The translations under genes were made by a program, and so were the position numbers. Under the pieces are notes generated by a model. That model did no database searches. It had not been told where the DNA came from and saw only the letters and a list, made by a program, of their open reading frames with translations. Below, one piece after another: positions 1 to 11,021 of a stretch of 64,000 bases of DNA. The DNA comes from Thinopyrum elongatum (lineage: Eukaryota > Streptophyta > Magnoliopsida > Poales > Poaceae). Within the stretch, counting starts at the first letter, position 1; every line of letters starts with the position of its first letter. The stretch lies in contig CM022299.1 of assembly GCA_011799875.1 (NCBI GenBank), forward strand, positions 36,414,755 to 36,478,754, read 5' to 3'.

Positions 1-690
1 CTGGAGCAGCAACTGACTTGCCATCCATGAAGTTTCCCTTCTTGCCCCTACCCTTTGTGAAACTAGTGGTTTTACTAACCATCAACACTTGATGCTCCTT
101 CTTGATTTCTACCTTCGCGGTGTTAAACATCACGAACAGCTCAGGGATCATCTTATCCATCCCTGGCATGTTATAGTTCATCACGAAGCTCTAGTAGCTA
201 GGTGGCAGTGACTTGGAGAACTATATTAATCACTATCTTATCTGGAAGATAAACTCCCACTCGATTCAAGTGATCGTAGTACCCACACAATCTGAGCACA
301 TGCTCACTGATTGAGCTATTCTCCTTCATCTTGCAGGCAAAGAATCTTGTTGGAGGTCTCAGACCTCTCAACGCGGGCACGAGCCTGAAATCCCAATTTC
401 AGCTCTTAGAACATCTCATATGTTCCGTGATGTTCAAAATGTTTTGGAGCCGTAATGCATGACGCACTGAACTATCAAGTAGTCATCAGAACGTGCCTGT
501 CAGATGTTCAAAATATCTACAGACGACGCTTGAGTGGGTGGCGCATCGAGCGGTGCATTAAGGACATAAGCCTTCTATGCAGTAATGAGGACAATCCTCA
601 GATCACAGACCCAGTCCGCATTATTGCTACCATCATCTTTCAACTTACTTTTCTCTAGGAACGTATCAATAAAACAGGGGAGCTACAGTG
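1..690 (-). pseudogene. Copia 1 gag remnant
   Basis: Minus-strand translation in several frames resembles the Copia 2 gag (22559-23515). The clearest stretch is about 198-340, with a CKMKENSSISEHVLRLCGYY-like segment matching CKMEENSSVSEHILKMSGYH of Copia 2. The basic linker before the zinc knuckle is recognisable at about 1-110. Stops and frameshifts break the frame throughout, and the position equivalent to the Copia 2 gag start (about 690) has no ATG. It encodes no usable capsid protein. The right boundary is approximate and set by comparison with Copia 2. Confidence 0.75.
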
Positions 691-1956
691 CGAGCTATCT
701 ACAACATAATTTGCAAAGACACTTTGACTATGTTCATGATAATGAAGTTCATCTGATGAACTCCCACTCAGATAGACATCCCTCTAGTCATCCAAGTGAT
801 ACATGATCCGAATCGACTAGGCTGTGTCCGATCATCACGTGAGACGGACTAGTCATCAACGGTGAACATCTCCATGTTGATCGCATCTACTATACGACTC
901 ATGTTCGACCTTTCGGTCTCTCGTGTTCCGAGGCCATGTCTGTACATGCTAGGCTCGTCAAGTCAACCTAAGTGTTTCGCATGTGTAAATCTGGCTTACA
1001 CCCGTTGTATGCGAACGTTAGAATCTATCACACCCGATCATCACGTGGTGCTTCGAAACAACGAACCTTCGCAACGGTGCACAGTTAGGGGGAACACATT
1101 TCTTGAAATTTTAGTGAGGGATCATCTTATTTATGCTACCGTTGTTCTAAGCAAATAAGATGTAAACATGATAAACATCACATGCAAATCATAAAGTGAC
1201 ATGATATGGCCAATATCATCTTGCGCTTTTAATCTCCATCTTCGAGGCACGGCATGATCACCATCGTCACCGGCATGACACCATGATCTCCATCATCATG
1301 ATCTCCATCATCGTGTCTTCATGAAGTTGTCTCGCCAACTATTACTTCTACTACTATGGCTAACGGTTAGCAATAAAGTAAAGTAATTACATGGCCTTTA
1401 CATTGACACGCAGGTCATACAATAAATTGAGACAACTCCTATAGCTCCTGCCGGTTGTCATATCCATCGACATGCAAGTCGTGATTCCTATTACAAGAAC
1501 ATGATCAATCTCATACATCACATATATAATTCATCACATCCTTTTTGGCCATATCACATCACATAGCATACCCTGCAAAAACAAGTTAGACGTCCTCTAA
1601 TTGTTGTTGCATGTTTTACGTGGTTGCTATGGGTTTCTAGCAAGAACGTTTCTTACCTACGCAAAAGCCACAACGGTGATATGCCAATTGCTATTTACCC
1701 TTCATAAGGACCCTCTTCATCGAATCCGATCCGACTAAAGTGGGAGAGACAGACACCCGCTAGCCACCTTATGCATCAAGTGCATGTCAGTCGGTGGAAC
1801 CTGTCTCACGTAAGCATACGTGTAAGGTCGGTCCGGGCCGCTTCATCCCACAATGCCGCCGAATCAAGATAGGACTAGTAACGGTAAGCAAATTGAACAA
1901 ATCATCGCCCACAACTACTTGTGTTCTACTCGTGCAAAGAATCTACGCATAGACCT
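691..1956 (-). other. Copia 1 untranslated leader
   Basis: About 1.27 kb between the LTR/primer site and gag. It parallels the 1.2-kb leader of Copia 2 (23516-24740), sharing phrases such as 'gctcctgccggttg' and the 'caaaaacaagttagacgtcctcta' region. The small ORFs here (for example 862-1158 plus) are not supported as genes. No separate feature was seen. Confidence 0.7.
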
Positions 1957-1968
1957 AGCTCTGATACC
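1957..1968 (-). other. Copia 1 primer-binding site
   Basis: On the minus strand this reads TGGTATCAGAGC, the initiator-tRNA-Met complementary primer site typical of plant Copia elements. It lies one base from the LTR end, which fixes the element's orientation. Confidence 0.88.
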
Positions 1969-1969
1969 A

Positions 1970-3693
1970 CTGTTGGGGAACGTAGTAGTAAATCAAAAAA
2001 TTTCCTACGTATCACCAAGATCAATCTAGGAGAAGCTTGCAACGAGAGAGAGGGAGTGCATCTTCCTACCCTTGAAGATCGCTAAGCGGAAGCGTTACAA
2101 GGAACGCGGATGATGGAGTCGTACTCGCGGCGATTCAAATCGCGGAAGATCCGATCTAGCGCCGAACGGACGGCGCCTCCGCGTTCAACACACGTACAGC
2201 CCGGGGACGTCTCCTCCTTCTTGATCCAGCAAGGCAAGAGGAGAAGTTGAGGAAGAGCTCCGGCAGCACGACAGCGTGGTGGTGGAGCTTGTGGTTCTTC
2301 GACAGGGCTTCGCCAAGCACCACGGAGGAGGAGGAAGTGTTGGAGAGGGGGAGAGCTGCGCCAGGGAAGAGGTGTTGCTGCCCTCCCACCCCCCTTCTAT
2401 TTATAGGGTGAAGGGGAGAGGGGGCCGGCCCCCTTAGATCCCATCTAAGGGGGGGGGGGGGGCGGCCAAGGGGGGAAACTTGCCCCCCAAGTTTGGTGGG
2501 AGGCGCCCCCACCCCCTAGGGTTTTCAACCCTAGGTGCCTTGGGCCCCTTGGGGGGGCGCACCAGCCCACCAGGGGCTGGTTCCCTCCCTTGCTCAGCCC
2601 ACTTGGCCCACCGGGGCAGGTGGCCCCACCCGGTGGACCCCCGGACACCTTCCGGTGGTCCCGGTACAATACCGATAACCCCCGAAACCATTCCGGTGAC
2701 TGAAACTGGACTTCCCATATATAATTCTTCACCTCCGGACCATTCCGGAACTCCTCGTGACGTCCGAGATCTCATCTGGGACTCCGAACAACCTTCGATA
2801 ACCAGATACAATTTCCCATAACAACTCTAACGTCACCGAACCTTAAGTGTGTAGACCATACAGGTTCGGGAACCATGCAGACATGACCGAGACATCTCTC
2901 CGGCCAATAACCAACATCGGGATCTCGATACCCATGTTGTCTCCCACATGTTCCACGATGATCTCATCGGATGAACCACGATGTCGAGGATTCAATCAAT
3001 CCCGTATACAATTCCCTTTGTCATCGGTGTGTTACTTGGCCGAGATTCGATCGTCGGTATCCCCATACCTCGTTCAATCTCGTTACCGGCAAGTCTCTTT
3101 ACTCGTTCCGTAACGCATGATCCCGTGACTAACTCCTTAGTCACATTGAGCTCATTACGATGATGCATTACCGAGTGGGCCCAGAGATACCTCTCCGTCA
3201 TACGGAGTGACAAATCCCAGTCTCGATTCGTGCCAACCCAACAGACACTTTCGGAGATACCTGTAGTGCACCTTTATAGTCACCCAGTTACGTTGTGACG
3301 TTTGATACACCCAAAGCATTCCTACGGTATCCGGGAGTTGCACAATCTCATGGTCCAAGGAAATGATACTTGACATTAGAAAAGCTCTAGCAAACGAACT
3401 ACACGATCTTGTGCTATGCTTAGGATTGGGTCTTGTCCATCACATCATTCTCCTAATGATGTGATCCCGTTATCAACGACATCCAATGTCCATGGTCAGG
3501 AAACCACAACCATCTATTGATCAACGAGCTAGTCAACTAGAGGCTCACTAGGGACATGCTGTGGTCTATGTATTCACACATGTATTACGGTTTTCGGTTA
3601 ATGAAATTATAGCATGAACAATAGAAAATTATCATGAATAAGGAAATATAATAATAACCATTTTATTATTGCCTCTAGGGCATATTTCCAACA
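1970..3693 (-). repeat. Copia 1 5' LTR
   Basis: 1724 bp, flanked by TG...CA. On the minus strand it starts TGTTGGAAATATGCCCTAGA and ends CTACGTTCCCCAACA. The start is the hallmark of the Angela/WIS group. The segment includes a G homopolymer (about 2449-2462) and a GC-rich stretch (2400-2660). ORFs inside it (2156-2821, both strands) are low-complexity by-products of the GC-rich sequence and are not called as genes. Confidence 0.9.
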
Positions 3694-4087
3694 AGATGCC
3701 CCGTCGATCGACTACTACTACCACCCCGAGGGTGGATATTACTACGAGTTGGCTGACGACCAGGAATAGGATCGGAGGGTCTCAGGCAGGAGGCCTGCGC
3801 CTTTCGATCGTAGTGTTTTCTTTTGTCCCGCCTTCTAAGGGCCTTTCTGTGTTTTCTTTTATATCTGTACTCAGATATCTGATGCTTCCGCTAATGCTTG
3901 TACGCAAGCTTATGTATTCGAGCCCTCGAGGCCCCTGGCTTGTAATATAAAGCTTGTATGACTTTATTTATGTTTTAGAGTTGTGTTGTGATATCTTCCC
4001 GTGGGAAAAAGTTCATTCTAAACCTTGAACTCGTAGAGGTTCGGCGAATCAAACCCTCAAGTCGAAATCCCTGTCGTTTGCACCCTG

Positions 4088-4437
4088 AACTATGCAATCC
4101 CGGTCTAGATTAAACCCTGACAAAAGTCAACCGGGATTTATCTGGTGGTCCAGCCCATTTGTTTTTTTGTTTGCTAAAAAAAACTATGCAATCCCGGTCT
4201 AGATTAAACCCTGACAAAAGTCAACCGGGGTTTATCTGGTGGTCCAGCCCATTTGTTTTTTTGTTTGCTCAAAAAAAGTTGGCTTTATTCCTTTTGTCAC
4301 ACGCACAGGCGGAACTCCGACCGGGCCGGCCCATGAAAACTGGCGACCGTGCGGAGTGCGAGCCTGTAACGCTAAATCCGACCGGGCCGGCCCATGAAAA
4401 CTGGCGACCGTCAGCAGAGCGCGAGCTTGTAACGCTA
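4088..4437 (+). repeat. Two tandem duplications inside the MULE
   Basis: Unit 1 starts aactatgcaatcccggtcta at 4088 and recurs at 4182 (period 94 bp), overlapping the inner edge of the left inverted repeat. A second duplication starts tccgaccgggccggcccatg at 4316 and recurs at 4377 (period 61 bp). Both are near-identical, so they are recent relative to the rest of the element. Confidence 0.88.
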
Positions 4438-5179
4438 AAAAAATGCGCGCTAGCCACGTATCGAACCCAGGATCTGGGGCAACAAATACGCTGGTACTAC
4501 CAGTTCAGCTACCGATTGAATCTATTCAATTAGCAACACAAAGCAATATAGGCCTAAAGAAAAGCTACACAAAACTATAAGAATCAACACCAGATTCGAA
4601 TATTTTTTTAAATTTCGAACGCAAAAAATGTTTTGATTCTTTTTGAGTGTTTATAAAAAGCAACCATATTTCAAATTTGTGAACAAATTTACGAAACTAA
4701 ATTTGGAGAATTCAAACAAACTTTTGGAACATGCACATTTTTTAAAACACCCGAACAAAATTAGGAAAATGAAGATTCTTTAAAATTTGCAAACAATTTT
4801 GAAATGGGAACATTTTTAAACTCCTGATTTTTATTGAAAACACGGACATTTTTAGAATTTTATGAAATATAGGAATATTTTTTTAAACTCCAGAACAAAA
4901 TTAGAACACACCAACATTTTTATTTTGGTGATTTTTTTTAAACTGAACCAATTTTTGAAATCACAAAGATTTCTTTAAAAAGTTGTCAAAATCTAAAAAA
5001 AACATTCTGAACAAATTTTCAAAATAAGGAACATTTTTTTAAATTCTGTCTATCGACAACACAAAGTCTCGGGTTCGAGCCAGCCCCGCGGCTTAATTTT
5101 TTTAACAGAAAAAAAACTAAAGCAGGCCGGCCCAGCAGGGAGCAGGGTTGCGTCTGCGTTTTAATACAAAAATGAATAA

Positions 5180-5385
5180 TTTCGACCATTGAACATTTTT
5201 TAATATACATTGAACATTTTTGTAATATACAATGAACATTTCTTAAATACACATTGAACATTTGTGTGATATACGCTAAACAATTTGTAAATACACAATG
5301 AACATTACTGTGATATACGCTGAACAATTTGAAAATACACAATGAACATTACTGTGATATACGCTGAACAATTTGAAAATACACA
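5180..5385 (+). repeat. AT-rich tandem repeat inside the MULE
   Basis: Degenerate repeats built on 'atacacaatgaacatt' and 'gatatacgctgaacaattt'. The last two copies (about 5296-5385) are nearly identical with a period of about 46 bp. Non-coding. Confidence 0.8.
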
Positions 5386-5958
5386 AAAAAAGAAGAAAGT
5401 AAAAATAAACAGAAGAAACACAGATTGTTCGTCGTATTAAAGTATTATTAATGAAAAAACACACAATGAAACATTTCCTTATAATGTATTAATGGAAGAA
5501 AAAGGAAAACAAAAAAAGAAAAGAAAGATAAACCGAAAGAAAAAGGCAGGAAGAACATGAAAGAACTAGAAAGAAAAAACCCAAAAGATAAAATAAAACA
5601 AAAGGTCAACAAAAGAAATGAACGGAAAAATCAAGCAGTGAACGGGCAGCGCGGCCGCGAAATGGGCCGGCCCACGCGCGGGCGTAGTCATTGCTGCGGG
5701 CGGCAAATAGGTTCCGCCACCAATCCCGACCATCCTTTGCAATCCCTGTTTGGCAAACGACTCCAGGGTTTGATTTAGACCGGGATTGCATAGTTTAGGG
5801 TGCAAACGACAGGGATTTGGACTTGAGGGTTTGATTCGCCGAACCTCTACAAGTTCAAGGTTTAAAATGGACTTTTTCCCTTCCCGTGAGTCCTTAGGCT
5901 TGATCGTGCGCATTTGCGTGTATGATTAGTGCACGATTGAGCCGGGGGCGTCACAAGT

Positions 5959-5970
5959 TGGTATCAGAGC
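5959..5970 (+). other. Gypsy A primer-binding site
   Basis: TGGTATCAGAGC, complementary to the 3' end of initiator tRNA-Met, three bases after the LTR end at 5955. It primes minus-strand DNA synthesis and confirms the plus orientation. The 600 bp up to gag (5971-6570) is untranslated leader with no other recognisable feature. Confidence 0.88.
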
Positions 5971-6570
5971 CGACTGACTGTAGGAACCCCCTTTCCAACT
6001 CCTTGGCTGAAGTTGAGTCTAGTGGTCCAAAACTGTTTTACTAACATGGCTGTGTGGCTTACGGGCCCACGTCGCCAAATGGGTGGTATTAGGATCTTTT
6101 ACTCCTCGACCTTTACTCTGGGACTCTGTTCTCTCTTCTATTCGGGTTAAAAATTTACTAACTCCAACATTAGGTTCTCGTGATCACATCCACCCGGTGT
6201 TCTGAAAATTTTCCCCCTTCCTTCAAGATTGCGGGCCAGCTTCTGTTCGCAGGATCCTCTTATCGAGGGCACCCTGTTTTGTCACTTGCAGATTCCTCGC
6301 TCCAGTAGTTTTCTCCGACGTTGATGTAGCCTTTGCTATGTCCCGTTGTGTACTTCCTTATCGCGTGCCTGCGCGCCGCCTAGTTGTCTAGCCTTCCCCT
6401 TTCAGCTGTCGTATTGCCGGATTGTAATCGAGGCTATGTGTGGCTTTGAATGTATGGTGCGAATATGCTGAAGCATCTATTGCACTTCCTTCTGTTGTGC
6501 GTGTTACTTCATGAATCATTCCATACACCTGCAGTTCTTCTTGCTAAACTGCCCCTGTTGATTTGGCAGG

Positions 6571-7842
6571 ATGGCTGACGATCCTCCACCTCCACCCTAT
6601 ATTGCCGCAATGATGCAGCAGTTTGAACTCAACCGTCAGCAGTTTGAGCTTAACCGTCAGTTTATGACCGGAGTATTGGCTCAGTTCCCAATTCAGAATG
6701 CTCAGCAACAGAATGCTCCAATAACTCTGGCAGAATTTGTGCGCCTCAATCCATCTGTTTTCCGCAACTCCACCAATCCTATGGATGCTGATGATTGGCT
6801 TCGTGACATCCTGTTTGAAATGGAGTCGGCCAATGTTATCCCTGACAGTTACGTCACCTATGCGACGTATCACCTGAGGGGATCAGCTGCTCACTGGTGG
6901 GGAAGCCACAAGGGTATGTTGCCTGCTGAAACAGTAACCACTTGGCGGGAATTCCAGTCAGCTTTTCGTGCATGGTACATTCCTCAAGGTCTGATGGACC
7001 AGAAGAAGCAGGAGTTCCGCAAACTCTCACAGGGCAAAATGACTGTGGAGGAATATCAGAGGAAATTCCTTGAATTATCCCGCTATGCTGCGGATGACGT
7101 CGACACTGACACTCGCAAGCAGGAGAAATTCCATGAAGGACTACGTACTGATATAAACCTTGCACTTGCTGTCCATGATTGCACAGACTTCGCAATGCTT
7201 GTCAGCAAATCTTTCCAAGTTGAAACAGCTCTGACTAAATACCAGGAGTTGCTCAAGCGTACTCGAGATGTCGGCTCGTCTTCGGGTCAGCCCGTTCAGA
7301 AACGTCGAGTGTGGATTCCGCACAATGTTCATCACCGACCCGCCCCTGTACCCAGGCCATCTTATGCTGCACCTCGTCTGCCTCCACCACCAAGACAACT
7401 GAACATCGCAAGTGGACAGCCCAATGTTGGTGTTTCTTCCCATAATGATGGTTTGTGCCACCAGTGTGGACAGCCAGGGCACCGTACTATCAACTGCCAT
7501 CAGAGTCAGCCTCAACACGCATCACGTCCTTCTGCTGGTTGCAGGAAGAGCCGTCGAAAACTTCCTTCTAGGAACGTTGAAACCAGACTACCTGCTAGTC
7601 AACTTGTTCATGTCAACCAAGTCAACATTGAAGAAGCCCGACAGGACCCCAAGATTGTGATGGGCACCCTTCTAGTGAATTCAATCACAGCTTCAGTCCT
7701 CTTTGATTCTGGAGCATCGCACTCCGTCATGTCCGAAAGTTTTGCGCGAAGCCATGATATACTTTTCGAGGAGATGTCCACTCCATTCGTAATCCAGTCA
7801 CCTGGGGCTAATTGGCAAACTACCACGGTAACCACATTGTGA
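6571..7842 (+). pseudogene. gag: Gypsy A gag-protease (423 aa, ends by frameshift)
   Basis: The product would form the virus-like particle and cut the polyprotein. The start is ATG at 6571. Residues about 90-200 are the retrotransposon gag domain (HWWGSHKG-type motif). A CCHC zinc knuckle, CHQCGQPGHRTINC, lies at residues 296-309 (7456-7497). The aspartic protease motif DSGASHS is at residues 379-385 (7705). About 40 residues later the frame ends at TGA, and the rest of the protease continues in another frame from about 7812. In intact chromoviruses gag and pol are usually one frame, so this is best read as a disabling indel near 7820-7840, though a programmed shift cannot be excluded from one copy. 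Confidence 0.88.
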
Positions 7843-10800
7843 TCGGAGGATTGATGTTCCCTGTTTCTCTCATTGCTCTCAAGACCTCCAACATAGACAT
7901 TATTCTGGGTATGGACTGGTTGAAGCCTCATAAAGCTTTGATTGACTGTGCCACTGAAACAGTCCGCCTCACACACCCTTCTGGTCAGACAGTCAGATAC
8001 TCAGCTCGAACAGTGCAGGACGCCGAAGCTCAGATTTATGTCCTGAATGCATTGAATGCTTCACCTCTTGAAGGCATCGAGAACGTTCCAGTTGTTCGTG
8101 ATTTTCAAGATGTCTTTCCAGAAGAACTTCCAGGAATACCCCCTGCTAGAGCTGTCGAGTTTGTCATTGACTTGAAACCTGGCACAACTCCTATTGCGAA
8201 GCGTCCTTATAAGATGCCTCCGCACCACCTTCTTGAACTTAAGGAGGAAATCGACATGTCACTTAAGAAAGGTTTCATCCGTCCCAGTTCCTCTGCTTGG
8301 GGAGCACCTTCACTCTTCGTTAAGAAGAAGGATGGAACTAACCGATTGGTTCAGGATTATCGGCCCATTAACCAAGCAACAATTCAAAACAAATATCCGC
8401 TTCCTCGTATCAATGATTTGTATGATCAGCTTGCTGGATCATCGGTGTTCTCTAAACTTGATTTGAGGTTGGGTTACCACTAGATCCGAGTTCGTGAAGA
8501 GGATATTCCGAAGACTGCATTTGTTACCCGCTATGGCTCTTATGAGTACACTGTAATGTCATTTGGCTTAACAAATGCTCCAGCCACATTCTCCCGTCTG
8601 ATGAATTACATCTTCATGGATTATCTCGATAAATTTGTCGTGGTTTATCTAGATGATATTCGGGTCTATTCAAAGAATAAAGAAGAACATGCCGAACACC
8701 TCCGTCTTGTACTGGAAAGGCTCCGAGAACACCAGTTGTATGCCAAATACTCCAAATGTGAATTCTGGCTTTCTGAAGTAACCTACCTTGGTCATATGAT
8801 TTCCAAGGATGGAATTGCTGTTAACCCGGAACGAGTTCAGGCTATTCTTGACTGGACACCTCCAAAGAACGTCAAGCAAGTGAGAAGTTTTCTCGGCCTT
8901 GCAAGCTATTGCCGTCGGTTTGTTGAGAATTTTTCTAAGATTGCTAAGCCTTTGACTGATCTGCTTCACAAGGGCGTTAAGTTTGAATGGACCGACAAAT
9001 GTCAAGAAAGTTTCCAAACACTCAAAGACAAGCTGACATCTGCCCCAGTACTTGCTCCTCTAGATTCTCGCAAAGATTTTGTGATTTATTTTGACGCATC
9101 CCGTGAAGGATTAGGCTGTGTCCTAATGCAAGAGCGTAAAGTGATTGCCTAAGGCTCTCGTCAGTTGCGCCCACATGAAGAGAATTATCCGGTACATGAT
9201 CTAGAACTAGCTGCTGTCATCTATGCACTGCAGTTGTGGCGACATTACCTCCTCGGTAATCGTTGCGAGATCTACACGGATCAAAAAAGTCTGAAGTACT
9301 TGTTCACTCAGCCTTCTCTAAACCTCCGTCAACAAAGATGGATGGAGGCCATTGCGGACTATGATTTGGGTATTTCTTATACCCCTGGCAAGGCTAACGT
9401 GATGGCTGATGCCTTAAGCCGCAAGTCCTATTGCGATAACCTCATGGTTAGGCGAGCTCAACCTCGTCTTTTTGAAGAACTGCGCAAGCTGAATCTGTGT
9501 ATTGTTCCACAGGGTTCTCTTAATAACCTTGTGATACAACCAGATCTTGAGAAAGCTGTTAAGAGTGCGCAAGCTAAAGATGCTGAAATTGATCTAATGA
9601 AGAAAGACCTTCACCTTGTAAAGTACAGGGATTTCTCGCTGTCTGAAGATGGAACCTTGTATTTCAGAAACCGCATTATGGTACCTCGCTTCGAGCTTAT
9701 GACTGGCAAGGTCATGAAGGAGGCACATGATACCCCGCTGTCTATTCATCCGGGTAGCACCAAGATGTATCGTGATCTCCGTCAAAGGTACTGGTGGTCT
9801 AAAATGAAGCAGGACATTGCTCGATATGTTGCTGAATGTGATGTGTGTCGTCACGTCAAAGCAGAACATCAGAAGCCTGCTGGAATTCTGCAACCACTTC
9901 CTATTCCTCTATGGAAATGGGATAAGGTTCAGATGGATTTCATTACAGGACATCCCAGGTCACAGAAGGGTCACGATGCTATTCTTGTCGTCGTTGACCA
10001 ACTTTCCAAAGTTGCACACTTTCTGCTCGTTAAAGAGACGATCACTGCTAGTCAGTTAGCAGAGTTGTATATCTCCAGAATTGTTTCACTCCACGGCATT
10101 CCGAAGGAGATCAGTTCGGACCGTGGCGGTCTTTTCACCTCCAAGTTCTGGGAAAGTTTCCAAGAAGCTATGGGAACTCATATCACATGGAGTTCAGCTT
10201 ATCACCCCCAATCCCAAGGCCAAGTCGAGCGAGTTAATCAAGTGCTTGAAGACATGCTGCGAGCCTGTGTCATATCGTTCGGTAAGAAGTGGGAAGAATC
10301 TCTCCCGTATGCCGAGTTCTCTTATAACAACAGCTATCAAGCCAGCTTGAAAATGGCCCCCTTCGAAGTTCTATATGGACGTAAGTGTCGAACCCCTCTG
10401 AATTGGTCAGAAACTGGGGAACGACCGCTCGTGGGTCCAGATATTATTCAACACGTCGAAGAGCTAGTCCGTATTGTCCGGGAAAATCTCAAGGCAGCTC
10501 AGGACCGTCAGAAGAGCAACTATGATCGCAAACGATGGGGTTTGACTTATCAACATGGTGATCAAGCTTATCTGTGAGTCACTCCTATGAAGGGCACTCA
10601 CCATTTCGGAATCAAGGGCAAGCTAGCTCCGTGCTACATTGGTCCTTTCCGCATTGTTGCTAGACGTGGTCAGGTGGCATATAAATTGGAGTTGCCGCCG
10701 CAAATCTCTCATATCCACGACGTCTTCCATGTGTCGCAACTTCGTCGTTGCTTCAAGGAATCTCCGCACCGCGCAGTGGATCACGAGATGCTCGAATTGC

Positions 10801-10985
10801 ATGATGATCTTTCATATAAGGAACATCCGATCCGCATCCTCGATGAAGCTGAACGTCGGACCCGTCAGAAGGTTACCAAGTTCCTCAAGGTGCAGTGGTC
10901 AAATCATACTGAAGATGAAGCCACTTGGGAACGCGAGGATAATCTTCGAGCGGAATACCCCGATCTTTTTCCATCTACCTCTTAA
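7812..10985 (+). pseudogene. pol: Gypsy A pol: RT-RNase H-integrase-chromodomain, three in-frame stops
   Basis: One continuous frame apart from stops at 8481 (TAG), 9150 (TAA) and 10575 (TGA). Order: end of protease (GMDWL, about 7910), reverse transcriptase ([12 protein letters not shown] to the YLDD catalytic motif at 8646-8657), RNase H (FDASREGLG about 9090; TDQKSLKYL; NVMADALSR at 9400), zinc-binding integrase N-terminus (HPGSTKMY...CDVC), integrase core with Asp 9936, Asp 10119 and Glu 10227 (36 codons from the second Asp to the Glu, the D35E spacing), and a C-terminal chromodomain-like segment (about 10820-10975). All catalytic residues looked for are present; only the stops and the upstream frameshift disable it. 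Chromodomains in this family target insertion to particular chromatin; here the element lies in a gene exon. Confidence 0.92.
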
Positions 10986-11008
10986 TTCTTGGGACGAGAA
11001 TTCTTGTT

Positions 11009-11021
11009 AGTGGAGGAGATT
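11009..11021 (+). other. Gypsy A polypurine tract
   Basis: Purine-rich agtggaggagatt directly before the 3' LTR start TGTAACACCC. It is the expected plus-strand primer site. Confidence 0.75.

Larger units (their letters stand above)
1..3693 (-). mobile_element. Copia 1: Angela/WIS-type Copia retrotransposon, 5' part only
   Basis: This element reads on the minus strand and runs off the left edge of the window. On the minus strand it begins with an LTR (3693 down to 1970), then a primer-binding site, an untranslated leader, and a decayed gag. Layout and sequence parallel Copia 2 (17771-26613), but the LTRs are clearly diverged, so it is a related family rather than a copy. It lies inside the 5' LTR of Gypsy A: the bases after it (agatg, 3694-3698) continue LTR sequence that is uninterrupted in the Gypsy A 3' LTR near 14816-14826. 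The second target duplication and the other LTR would be left of the window. The family name is my recognition of the LTR ends, not a search result. Confidence 0.88.
4004..5879. mobile_element. Non-autonomous Mutator-like element (MULE), 1876 bp
   Basis: The two ends are long inverted repeats of about 116 bp (4004-4119 and 5764-5879), both starting GGAAAAAGT. The element is flanked by a perfect 9-bp direct repeat, cttcccgtg, at 3995-4003 and 5880-5888; the uninterrupted 3' LTR carries it once (15122-15130). Long inverted repeats with a 9-bp duplication are the signature of the Mutator superfamily. The inside is AT-rich with no transposase: ORFs such as 5019-5342 (minus) and 5557-5778 (plus) are lysine- or low-complexity frames. 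It needs a transposase supplied elsewhere. Confidence 0.92.
3694..5955 (+). repeat. Gypsy A 5' LTR, right-hand remnant
   Basis: 3694-4003 matches the 3' LTR from about 14822 to 15130, and 5889-5955 matches its last part, ending ggggcgtcaca. The two parts are separated by the Mutator-like element at 4004-5879. The left part of the LTR is missing because Copia 1 inserted here. The LTR end is fixed by the TGGTATCAGAGC primer site that follows. Confidence 0.9.

Noticed and set aside
2156..2821. ORFs on both strands in the Copia 1 LTR (Pro/Gly-rich)
   Set aside because: Low-complexity frames through G/C runs. Equivalent frames occur in the Copia 2 LTRs (18212-18540, 25242-25642), so they are repeat sequence, not genes.
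3694..4003. Apparent gene fragment repeated at 3669-3950 and 14793-15077 (93-94 aa, near identical)
   Set aside because: These are the matching parts of the two Gypsy A LTRs. The shared frame reflects LTR identity, not a duplicated gene.
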